Positions 49,194-56,176 of a stretch of 64,000 nucleotides of DNA are shown piece by piece. The DNA is from Massilia sp. CFBP 13721 (GTDB taxonomy: Bacteria > Pseudomonadota > Gammaproteobacteria > Burkholderiales > Burkholderiaceae_D), in the NCBI RefSeq assembly GCF_014842025.1, contig NZ_JACYUY010000014.1:1-64000 (forward strand), given 5' to 3'. The translations under genes were made by a program, and so were the position numbers. The notes beneath the pieces are model-generated. The model worked only from the letters and a program-made list of their open reading frames with translations. It was not told the DNA's origin and searched no databases. Position 1 is the stretch's first letter; every line of letters starts with the position of its first letter.

Positions 49194-49763
49194 ATGAAAC
49201 TCCAGCTCCTGATCGCCGCCGCCCTCGCTACCAGCGCTGGTGTCGCCTGCGCCGCAGCCGACACCTATAAAATCGAACCGAACCACACCTACCCGAGCTT
49301 CGAAGCCGACCACATGGGCATTTCGGTCTGGCGCGGCAAGTTCACCAAGACCGACGGCACCATCGTGCTCGACCGCGCCGCCAAGACCGGCAGCTTCGAC
49401 ATCACGGTCGACATGAACAGCATCGATTTCGGCCACGCCAAGATGAACGAGCACGCCAAGAAGCCGGACATCTTCGACGTCGCCCAGTACCCGACCGCCA
49501 CTTTTAAAGGCAACAAGTTCCGCTTCGAAGGCGAGAACCTGGTCGCCGTCGAGGGCAACTTCACCCTGCACGGCGTGACGAAACCGCTGACCCTGAACAT
49601 CGCCAAGTTCAAGTGCATCCAGCACCCGATGCTGAAACGCGAAGTCTGCGGCGCCGATGCGCACGGCTTCTTCCTGCGCAGCGACTACGGCGTCAACTTC
49701 GGCCTGCCGAACTTCTCGCCGGAAGTGAAACTGGCGATCCAGGTCGAAGCAGTCAAGCAATAA
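49194..49763 (+). CDS. YceI family periplasmic lipid-binding protein, second copy
   Basis: This 189-residue YceI protein has a signal peptide ending ACAAA, then YKIEPNHTYPSFEADHMGISVWRGKF-type start, KKPDIFDVAQYPTATFKG and HGVTKPLTL. Two cysteines (KCIQHPMLKREVC, about 141-153) can form a disulfide not present in the first copy. SD AAGGAA lies before the ATG; the gene is third in the cytochrome operon and ends at a strong terminator. Confidence 0.92.
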   Translation: MKLQLLIAAALATSAGVACAAADTYKIEPNHTYPSFEADHMGISVWRGKFTKTDGTIVLDRAAKTGSFDITVDMNSIDFGHAKMNEHAKKPDIFDVAQYPTATFKGNKFRFEGENLVAVEGNFTLHGVTKPLTLNIAKFKCIQHPMLKREVCGADAHGFFLRSDYGVNFGLPNFSPEVKLAIQVEAVKQ

Positions 49764-49780
49764 GCCGCTGGCCATAAAAA

Positions 49781-49812
49781 AGCCCCGCTACCTTCCGGCA
49801 GCGGGGCTTTTG
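49781..49812. terminator. Intrinsic terminator after the second yceI (works both ways)
   Basis: AGCCCCGCT and AGCGGGGCT pair around a 10-base loop, with A-rich sequence before and TTTT after, so it can end transcription of yceI and of the convergent glycine-zipper gene. Confidence 0.85.
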
Positions 49813-49836
49813 CTTTATGAACCCTGATGGATCGGA

Positions 49837-51330
49837 TTAACGGCCGTCACGGTCGAAGTCGCCAGGAATGGCGCGCTCGACTTTGTGCCAGGCGGCACGG
49901 CTGGCCGACTTGGCCTGGTCCCACGACAGGCGCGAGTTGCCCTTGGTCGTGTTCCACTCGTCCGACAGGTACTGCTCGTTCTGCTCGTAGCTGCCTGGGT
50001 AACGGCTCTTGCCGTTGTAGCCCAGCGCGTAGGCAGGCTGGTAGTCGTCGTAGGTGTAGCCCGGGGTGTATTCCGGCTGGGTCTGGTAGGCGTTGCGCCA
50101 GTGTGCGTCTTCCTGCGCTGGATTGACCAGGCCGCCGACGCCCTTGCCGGCCATGCCGCCAACCGCGGCGCCGATGCCGGCACCGACAACTGCGCCGAGT
50201 GGGCCGCCGACCGCGCCGATCGAAGCACCCGCCGCCGCACCGCCGCCGGCGCCAACGCCCTTGGCCAGGTTATGGTCGCCACGGTCGTCCTGCGGCGTCG
50301 AATTGACGACTTCGCCGGCGCCCTTGCCGGTAGCACCGCCAGCCAGGCCGCCGATGATCGCACCAGCCGCCATGCCGACCGGACCGGCGGCTGCGCCGAC
50401 CGTTGCACCGGCCACTGCGCCACCGGCGCCGCCGACGCCTTGCGCCAGGTTATGGTCGCCCAGCTCGTCGTTGGCTTTTGGATTGACGACTTCGCCGGCG
50501 CCACGGCCGGCAGCGCCGCCTGCCAGGCCGCCGACGACGGCACCGGCCGCCATGCCGATCGGGCCGCCCACGGCGCCAATCGCCGCACCGGTAGCCGCAC
50601 CGGCGCTGGCGCCAACGCCCTTGGCCAGGTGGTGTTCGTTCAGGTCGTCACCGGTTTTCGGATTGACGACTTCGCCCACGCCCTTGCCGGCCAGGCCGCC
50701 GGTGATGCCGCCGATGGCCGCACCGGCCACCATGCCGACCGGACCGGCCGCAGCGCCGATACCGGCACCGGCCAGCGCGCCGCCGACAGCACCGACGCCG
50801 GTGCCGATCACGTGCGAGCCGCCGCTTTCGGTCCACGAACGTTCGATATGGGCAGCGTCTTCATCGCTACGGGCGTTCACGCCCATCAGGATGCCGCCGC
50901 CTTTGATGCCTTCTTCATAGTGCGCAGCGCGCTCTTCAGGGATACCGGCACCGATCAGGGCGCCGATCAGGCCGCCGGTGATGCCGCCGGCGCCGGCGCC
51001 GGCCAGGGCCGCGGCCAATGGGCCGGCCACCACCAGGCCGAAGCCTGGCAGCACGAGGGTGGTGCCGACGGCGGCGATGCCTGCCAGGACGGCGCCAATG
51101 GTGCCGCCGATGCCGGCGCCGATGCCGGCGCCTTCAGCGGCTTTGCTGCCCAGTTCGGTATCGGTATCGGCGAAATGGGTCTTGCGGGTCGAGTCCGACA
51201 TCATCAGGTTGACGTCGTCCCTGGAATATCCACGGTCCGAGACCGAGCTGTAAGCGCGTTCTGCGCTGGCGCGGTCCGGGAACAGGCCGGTGACCATGCG
51301 CGAATTCTGGTTATTCGTTTCGTAGCTCAT
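49837..51330 (-). CDS. Glycine-zipper repeat protein with stress-protein N-terminal domain
   Basis: The 497-residue protein has three parts. Residues 11-50 (RMVTGLFPDRASAERAYSSV...GYSRDDVNLMM) look like the general-stress YflT/17M-type domain. Residues 65-400 are glycine-zipper helices (GAGIGGTIGAVLAG and the like) with an exact 60-residue repeat from about 176 onward. The C-terminal 70 residues (WDQAKSASRAAWHKVERAIPGDFDRDGR) are a soluble tail seen in other stress proteins. Gly-zipper segments usually insert into membranes or oligomerise. There is no signal peptide. It is divergent from the small GlsB-type membrane protein. Function unknown. Confidence 0.8.
   Translation of the reverse strand: MSYETNNQNSRMVTGLFPDRASAERAYSSVSDRGYSRDDVNLMMSDSTRKTHFADTDTELGSKAAEGAGIGAGIGGTIGAVLAGIAAVGTTLVLPGFGLVVAGPLAAALAGAGAGGITGGLIGALIGAGIPEERAAHYEEGIKGGGILMGVNARSDEDAAHIERSWTESGGSHVIGTGVGAVGGALAGAGIGAAAGPVGMVAGAAIGGITGGLAGKGVGEVVNPKTGDDLNEHHLAKGVGASAGAATGAAIGAVGGPIGMAAGAVVGGLAGGAAGRGAGEVVNPKANDELGDHNLAQGVGGAGGAVAGATVGAAAGPVGMAAGAIIGGLAGGATGKGAGEVVNSTPQDDRGDHNLAKGVGAGGGAAAGASIGAVGGPLGAVVGAGIGAAVGGMAGKGVGGLVNPAQEDAHWRNAYQTQPEYTPGYTYDDYQPAYALGYNGKSRYPGSYEQNEQYLSDEWNTTKGNSRLSWDQAKSASRAAWHKVERAIPGDFDRDGR
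50116..50805 (-). repeat. In-gene tandem repeats of 180 bp (60 residues), four units
   Basis: Within the glycine-zipper gene, GKGVGEVVNPK, GRGAGEVVNPK, GKGAGEVVNS and GKGVGGLVNP begin at residues 216, 276, 336 and 396, exactly 60 apart, and the intervening HNLAKGVG and AVGGPIGMAAG blocks keep the same register. The units differ enough at DNA level to be old, yet none has gained or lost a codon. Confidence 0.85.
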
Positions 51331-51490
51331 GATGTATCCCTTTCAAAGGTTCGTAGTGCGTTCAGGTCTTGCAACAACGGGTTGCCAGTGGTCGAACAAT
51401 ATGCGCCGTACTGACGCTCTTCTGTACGCTGACGCACCCACTTCAGGATATTCCAACAAGCAATGCAATCAATAAAAAGAATCGGTGCGC

Positions 51491-51516
51491 GGAACACGAT
51501 TTACAGATTCATCGTC
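51491..51516 (+). promoter_or_regulatory. Possible ECF-type promoter upstream of the GlsB-like gene
   Basis: GGAAC (51491-51495), a 17-base spacer and CGTC (51513-51516) resemble promoters of extracytoplasmic-function sigma factors. It points toward the GlsB-like gene about 110 bases away, and its neighbour on the other side is a stress-type gene. The match is short and could be chance. Nothing else is clear in the 298 bases 51331-51628. Confidence 0.3.
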
Positions 51517-51628
51517 TAACGTTCGTTGCCGCACCGACCCGCTATCTGATCGATCTGTAGACTTTTTTACATGGTCAACGCAGTCAATTGGCCTCGGGTA
51601 GGTTTATTTACTAAGAGGAGAAACTAAA

Positions 51629-51898
51629 ATGCTATTCATCATCTGGATCGTCGTCGGTGGTATCCTGGGCTGGCTCGCAAGCATGGTCATGAAGACCGAT
51701 GCGGAGCAAGGCATGATTCTGAACGTCGTGGTCGGTATCATCGGCGCCTTCCTGGGCGGCTGGTTGCTCTCCCCTCTGTTCGGTACGGGCACAATCAATT
51801 CGGATGACTTCAGCGTGTCGTCGCTGCTGGTCTCGTTCCTGGGTGCAGTCATCCTGCTGGCGATCGTCAACCTGCTGCGTCGCGGCCGCGTTCGTTAA
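51629..51898 (+). CDS. GlsB/YeaQ/YmgE family small membrane protein
   Basis: This 89-residue protein has three membrane spans with Gly-rich faces (WIVVGGILGWLASMVM; ILNVVVGIIGAFLGGWLL; LVSFLGAVILLAIVNLL) and a basic tail RRGRVR. The family is called 'transglycosylase-associated' but no enzyme activity is shown; members are induced in general stress. SD AAGAGGAG precedes the ATG, and a strong terminator follows. Confidence 0.92.
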   Translation: MLFIIWIVVGGILGWLASMVMKTDAEQGMILNVVVGIIGAFLGGWLLSPLFGTGTINSDDFSVSSLLVSFLGAVILLAIVNLLRRGRVR

Positions 51899-51920
51899 TC
51901 AGTGGTCATGCTCCACCTAA

Positions 51921-51949
51921 CCAACGCTCCCACGCGTTGGTTTTTTTTT
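51921..51949 (+). terminator. Intrinsic terminator of the GlsB-like gene
   Basis: CCAACGC, loop TCCCAC, GCGTTGG is followed by nine T residues, 22 bases after the stop codon. Confidence 0.92.
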
Positions 51950-51954
51950 GCCTA

Positions 51955-52113
51955 TGAACCTGTCCCAGTAGGGAGGAGGAAGTGGATGGCGATGACTGAC
52001 AAGCGCGGGCAAGGCGCGAGGAGGCCGCGTGGCGGGACCACGCAACGACGAGCAACGCAGCACCTGCTTGTCAGGCGCGTCAGCAACGACTCATCCCTGC
52101 TGGGGCAGGTTCA
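51955..52113. mobile_element. MITE-like element with 20-bp terminal inverted repeats
   Basis: TGAACCTGTCCCAGTAGGGA (51955-51974) and TCCCTGCTGGGGCAGGTTCA (52094-52113) are inverted copies with 18 of 20 bases matching. A second, inner pair CTGACAAGC/GCTTGTCAG lies at 51996-52004 and 52066-52074. The 159-bp element has no coding frame of note, starts 5 bases after a terminator T run and ends 3 bases before the cardiolipin-synthase ATG, so its right end supplies the Shine-Dalgarno-like GGGGCAGG. No target duplication is clear. It may be a non-autonomous transposon or a structured repeat. Confidence 0.6.
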
Positions 52114-52116
52114 ATT

Positions 52117-53394
52117 ATGAGCGCCAGTAAAGTTACTGTTTCCATCGTTACGTCGATCCTCACGCTGATCGCGGGTTTTCTGGCGCTCAATTTCATGCCG
52201 AGCGAAAAGCAGATCGAGACCCAACTGGTGCGCCAGTACGATGCGCACGACGCCCAATTCCGGCGCTCGATGGGCGTGCTGCTCGGTCCGCCCATCATCG
52301 AAGGCAACAAGGTCGAGACCCTGCTCAACGGCGACCAGATTTTCCCGGCCATGCTGGCGGCCATCCGTGGCGCCCAGAAAACCATCACCTTCGAAACCTA
52401 TATCTACTGGTCGGAAACGATCGGCGAAGAATTTTCCGCGGCGCTGATCGAGCGCGCCCGTGCCGGCGTAAAAGTGCATGTGATGCTCGACTTCATCGGC
52501 AGCATGAAGATGAACGACGAGGCCATGCAACAGATGCGCGATGCGGGTGTGCAATTGCAGCGCTATCACAAGCCGGCCTGGTGGAAGCTGGCGCGCCTGA
52601 ACAACCGCACCCACCGCAAACTCCTGATCGTCGATGGCACGCTCGGCTTTACGGGCGGCGTCGGCATCGCCGACCAGTGGCGCGGCAACGCACAGGACGA
52701 AAACCACTGGCGCGATACCCATTTCCGCGTCGAGGGCCCGGTCGTCGGCCAGATGCAGGCCGTGTTTACCGATAACTGGACCAAATCGACCGGCGTCGTG
52801 CTCGACGGCCCGCTGTATTTCCCGCCGCTGAAGGCGGTCGGCACCATGCCGGCCCAGATGTTTTCCAGTTCCCCCACCGGCGGCAGCGCCAGCATGCACC
52901 TGATGTACTTGCTGGCGATCACTGCCGCACGCACCTCGATCGACTTGTCGGCCTCGTATTTCGTGCCCGACGACCTGACCATCCGCGCCCTCGCCTCCGC
53001 TGCCAAACGCGGCGTGAAAGTGCGCATCATCATGCCGGGCAAGGAAATCGATGCCGGCATCGTGCGCCTGGCCTCACGCGAGCGCTGGGGCGAATTGCTC
53101 GCAGCCGGTGTCGAGATGGCCGAATACCAGCCGACCATGTACCACGTAAAAGCGCTGATCGTCGACGCGCTGATGGTGTCGGTCGGTTCGACCAATTTCG
53201 ACAATCGCTCGTTCAGCATCAACGACGAAGCCAACCTGAACGTGCTGGACCCGGATTTCGCCCGCGCCCAGGTGGCGGTATTCGAAGACGACTGGAAGCG
53301 CTCGCGGCGCATGACGTTGGCGGCCTGGAACAATCGTTCGTGGACCGAAAAAATCAGCGGCGAGATCGCCTCGCTGTTCGGCTCGCAATTGTAA
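52117..53394 (+). CDS. Cardiolipin synthase-like phospholipase D family protein
   Basis: The 425-residue protein has one N-terminal membrane anchor (about 8-27) and two phospholipase D motifs, HRKLLIVD at 166-173 and HVKALIVD at 343-350, each followed by G(S/T)-type loops (GFTGG; VGSTNFDNRS). It joins two phospholipid head groups to make cardiolipin. It is closest to the ClsB/ClsC-like short type. Translation starts 3 bases after the MITE-like element. Confidence 0.88.
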   Translation: MSASKVTVSIVTSILTLIAGFLALNFMPSEKQIETQLVRQYDAHDAQFRRSMGVLLGPPIIEGNKVETLLNGDQIFPAMLAAIRGAQKTITFETYIYWSETIGEEFSAALIERARAGVKVHVMLDFIGSMKMNDEAMQQMRDAGVQLQRYHKPAWWKLARLNNRTHRKLLIVDGTLGFTGGVGIADQWRGNAQDENHWRDTHFRVEGPVVGQMQAVFTDNWTKSTGVVLDGPLYFPPLKAVGTMPAQMFSSSPTGGSASMHLMYLLAITAARTSIDLSASYFVPDDLTIRALASAAKRGVKVRIIMPGKEIDAGIVRLASRERWGELLAAGVEMAEYQPTMYHVKALIVDALMVSVGSTNFDNRSFSINDEANLNVLDPDFARAQVAVFEDDWKRSRRMTLAAWNNRSWTEKISGEIASLFGSQL

Positions 53395-53509
53395 ATACCG
53401 TTTTCGCGCGCGGGAAATAACGGTTGACGAGCCGGTCAGGGATTACGGATACTCTCGGGATGCTCTTTTGGAGCGGGATGTATCCGATAAATTTCTTAAT
53501 CGATCGCGA

Positions 53510-55669
53510 ATGAAAAAGACTCTCCTCTCGCTGGCCATCCTGACCAGCTTCGCCGCACAAGCGGACGAAGGCATGTGGATGCCGCAGCAGCTGCCACAAG
53601 TAGCCCAGCAACTGAAGGCCGCCGGCCTCGAGCTCGACCCGGCAACGCTGACCAAATTGACCGAATTCCCGATGGGCGCGGTGGTGAGCCTGGGCGGCTG
53701 CTCGGCCTCGTTCGTCTCGCCGCAGGGCCTGGTCGTCACCAACCACCACTGCGTCTACAACAGCGTCGCCGTCAACTCGACGCCGCAAAAGGACTTGCTG
53801 GCGAACGGCTTCCTGGCGAAGACCCTGGCTGAAGAAGTGCCGGCCTCGCCTGGCAGCCGCGTATTCGTGACCGAGGAAGTGGCGAACGTCACCGAGCAGA
53901 TCATCGACGCCAAAGTGGCCAAGCTGACCGGCAAGGCGCGTATCGACGCGATCGAAAAGAACCAGAAGGAAATGGTTGCAGCCTGCGAAAAAACGCCGGG
54001 CTACCGCTGCACCGTGGCCAGCTACTATGGCGGCCTCGAGTTCTACCGCCTGAAACAGCTGGAAATCCGCGACGTGCGCCTGGTGCACGCGCCACCGGCC
54101 GGCGTCGGCAAATTCGGCGGCGACACCGACAACTGGATGTGGCCGCGCCACACCGGCGACTATGGTTTCTATCGCGCTTACGTCTCGAAAGACGGCAAGG
54201 CCGCCGACTACTCGACGGATAATGTCCCGTACGCACCGAAGCACCACCTGAAAATCGCCACCGAAGGTTCCAAGGAAGGCGATTTCATCATGGTGCTGGG
54301 CTATCCAGGCCGTACCAACCGCCACCGCCTGCCGTCGGAAGTGCAGTACACCTTCGACTGGAACTACCCTGCCTTCGTGCAAGCCTCGGGTGAAGTGCTC
54401 GCCATCATCGACCGCGAGACCAAGAACGACCCGGCTGCCAAGCTGAAGTACGCAGGCCAGATCGCCGGCGTCAACAATTACTACAAGAACCGCAAGGGCA
54501 TGCTGACCTCCTACGAGAACAGCGATTTCCTGCAGCGCAAGACCGCCGAACACAATGCGATGAAGGCCTGGGTCAACAGCGACGCCGCCCGTAAAAAGCA
54601 GTTTGCCGGCGACATCGAGACCGTGGAAAAGCTGATCGCCGAGCGCGACAGCCACACCAAGGAAGGCTTCTACCTGGGTTACGCCCAGCCACGCTTCCTG
54701 AGCTCGGCACGCACGCTGTACCGCCTGGCCAACGAGCGCACCAAGCCGGACGCCGCGCGTAAATCGGGCTACCAGGAGCGCGACATGGCCCGCATGACCT
54801 CGGTCATCACCGGCCAGGACCGCACCTACGACGAAAAAGTCGACAAGGCGCTGGTCATGCACTTCCTGACCAAGTACCTGGCCCAGCCGGCCAAGGAACA
54901 GGACACCGCCTTCAACAAGGCCCTCGGCATTCGCGCCGGCATGAGCCAGGACGAACTGAAAGCCGCGATCGACACCATGTACGCCGGTTCTAAACTGGCC
55001 AACAAGGACGAGCGCAGCGCGTGGCTGAAAAAGACGCCAGCCGACTTCAAGGCCAGCGACGACAGCTTCATCAAGGCCGCCGTTGCCATGTATGACGCCG
55101 ACCTGAAGGACGAAGCCAAAGCCGAAGAACTCGCCGGCAAGATCCAGAAGTCGTACGCTGCCTACATGAAGGCAAAAATCGCCTACATGAACAGCAAGGG
55201 CCAGGCCGTCTATCCAGACGCCAACGGCACCCTGCGCGTGACCTTCGGCAAGATCATGGGCCGCGAGCACGGCGCCGACGGCACCGGTTCGTGGACCGCG
55301 TTCACCACCGTCAAGGGCGTGGTCGCGAAGCACACCGGCGAAGGCGAGTTCAACGCCCCGACCGCCCAGCTGGCAGCGATCAAGGCCAAGGACTTCGGCA
55401 AGTACGTCGACCCTACGCTGAAGACCGTTCCCGTGAACTACTTGGCGACGCTCGACATCACCGGCGGCAACTCGGGTTCGGCAGCGCTGAACAAGCGCGG
55501 CGAACTGATCGGCCTGGCCTTCGACGGCACCCTCGATTCGATCATCTCGGACTGGGACTTCAATGCGGCCAACACCCGTGACATTCAGGTCGACGTGCGC
55601 TACATGCTGTGGAACATGAAGCATGTGGACAAGGCGGATAACCTGCTGAAGGAAATGAACGCGCTGTAA
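53510..55669 (+). CDS. S46 family dipeptidyl-peptidase (DPP7 type)
   Basis: The 719-residue periplasmic serine peptidase has a signal peptide (MKKTLLSLAILTSFAAQA), the His block TNHHC (78-82) and the Ser block GGNSGS with Ser655. Residue 673, 18 after the Ser, is Gly; in studied enzymes Gly here gives DPP7 (hydrophobic or broad P1) and Arg gives DPP11 (acidic P1). It removes N-terminal dipeptides from oligopeptides. The ATG at 53510 is chosen over one 14 codons upstream because it begins the signal peptide. A terminator follows. Confidence 0.93.
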   Translation: MKKTLLSLAILTSFAAQADEGMWMPQQLPQVAQQLKAAGLELDPATLTKLTEFPMGAVVSLGGCSASFVSPQGLVVTNHHCVYNSVAVNSTPQKDLLANGFLAKTLAEEVPASPGSRVFVTEEVANVTEQIIDAKVAKLTGKARIDAIEKNQKEMVAACEKTPGYRCTVASYYGGLEFYRLKQLEIRDVRLVHAPPAGVGKFGGDTDNWMWPRHTGDYGFYRAYVSKDGKAADYSTDNVPYAPKHHLKIATEGSKEGDFIMVLGYPGRTNRHRLPSEVQYTFDWNYPAFVQASGEVLAIIDRETKNDPAAKLKYAGQIAGVNNYYKNRKGMLTSYENSDFLQRKTAEHNAMKAWVNSDAARKKQFAGDIETVEKLIAERDSHTKEGFYLGYAQPRFLSSARTLYRLANERTKPDAARKSGYQERDMARMTSVITGQDRTYDEKVDKALVMHFLTKYLAQPAKEQDTAFNKALGIRAGMSQDELKAAIDTMYAGSKLANKDERSAWLKKTPADFKASDDSFIKAAVAMYDADLKDEAKAEELAGKIQKSYAAYMKAKIAYMNSKGQAVYPDANGTLRVTFGKIMGREHGADGTGSWTAFTTVKGVVAKHTGEGEFNAPTAQLAAIKAKDFGKYVDPTLKTVPVNYLATLDITGGNSGSAALNKRGELIGLAFDGTLDSIISDWDFNAANTRDIQVDVRYMLWNMKHVDKADNLLKEMNAL

Positions 55670-55684
55670 TTGGCGTTTAGGGAT

Positions 55685-55722
55685 TAAAAAAGCCACGCTG
55701 CCGAAAGGCGCGTGGCTTTTTT
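55685..55722. terminator. Bidirectional terminator between the S46 peptidase and DCC genes
   Basis: AAAAAAGCCACGC and GCGTGGCTTTTTT form a stem around TGCCGAAAG, giving a T run on both strands. It serves two convergent genes. Confidence 0.88.
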
Positions 55723-55741
55723 ATTTGATTCCGGATTGAAG

Positions 55742-56164
55742 TTAGACCAGATACCTGCTCGCATGATCCGGACTCGGCAGCGAGCAATAATCGTATTTTC
55801 CAAATAGCGCATAGCGGTTCAGGGCAATGCGGTCGTACAGCCAGTCGCGCAGCCGTTTCGGCATCAGCCTGAAGACAAGCAGCGCGTTCCACGGAAAACC
55901 GAGTTCGTCCATCACGGCGAAAAACGCGTCGCCTTTCTCGAGGCAGGCGCCTTTTCTCACCACCAGCATGGTGTCGAAACGCTCGGTCGGATAGCCGAAA
56001 TGTGCCAGGATCGCCTTGCCTTCGGGCGACTGGACGCTCGCCAGGCGGAACCTGCGCCGTCCGTCATGGCGAATAATAAAATTACTCCACGCATTGCACA
56101 GCTTGCAGACGCCATCGAACAGGATGAGGTTTTCCCCTTCCTTCAGATAGGGTACGCGTTGCAT
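55742..56164 (-). CDS. DCC family thiol-disulfide oxidoreductase-like protein (DUF393)
   Basis: This protein of about 140 residues has the family motif DGVCKLC near its start (LILFDGVCKLCNAWSNFII) and the thioredoxin-like continuation ALLVFRLMPKRLRDWLYDRIALNRY. The CxxC suggests thiol-disulfide exchange, though no substrate is known. An ATG at 56176 abuts the kinase stop, but the ATG at 56164 has a perfect GGAGG five bases before it and is preferred. It is the last gene of a two-gene operon with the hybrid kinase. Confidence 0.85.
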   Translation of the reverse strand: MQRVPYLKEGENLILFDGVCKLCNAWSNFIIRHDGRRRFRLASVQSPEGKAILAHFGYPTERFDTMLVVRKGACLEKGDAFFAVMDELGFPWNALLVFRLMPKRLRDWLYDRIALNRYALFGKYDYCSLPSPDHASRYLV

Positions 56165-56176
56165 CGACGCCTCCAT

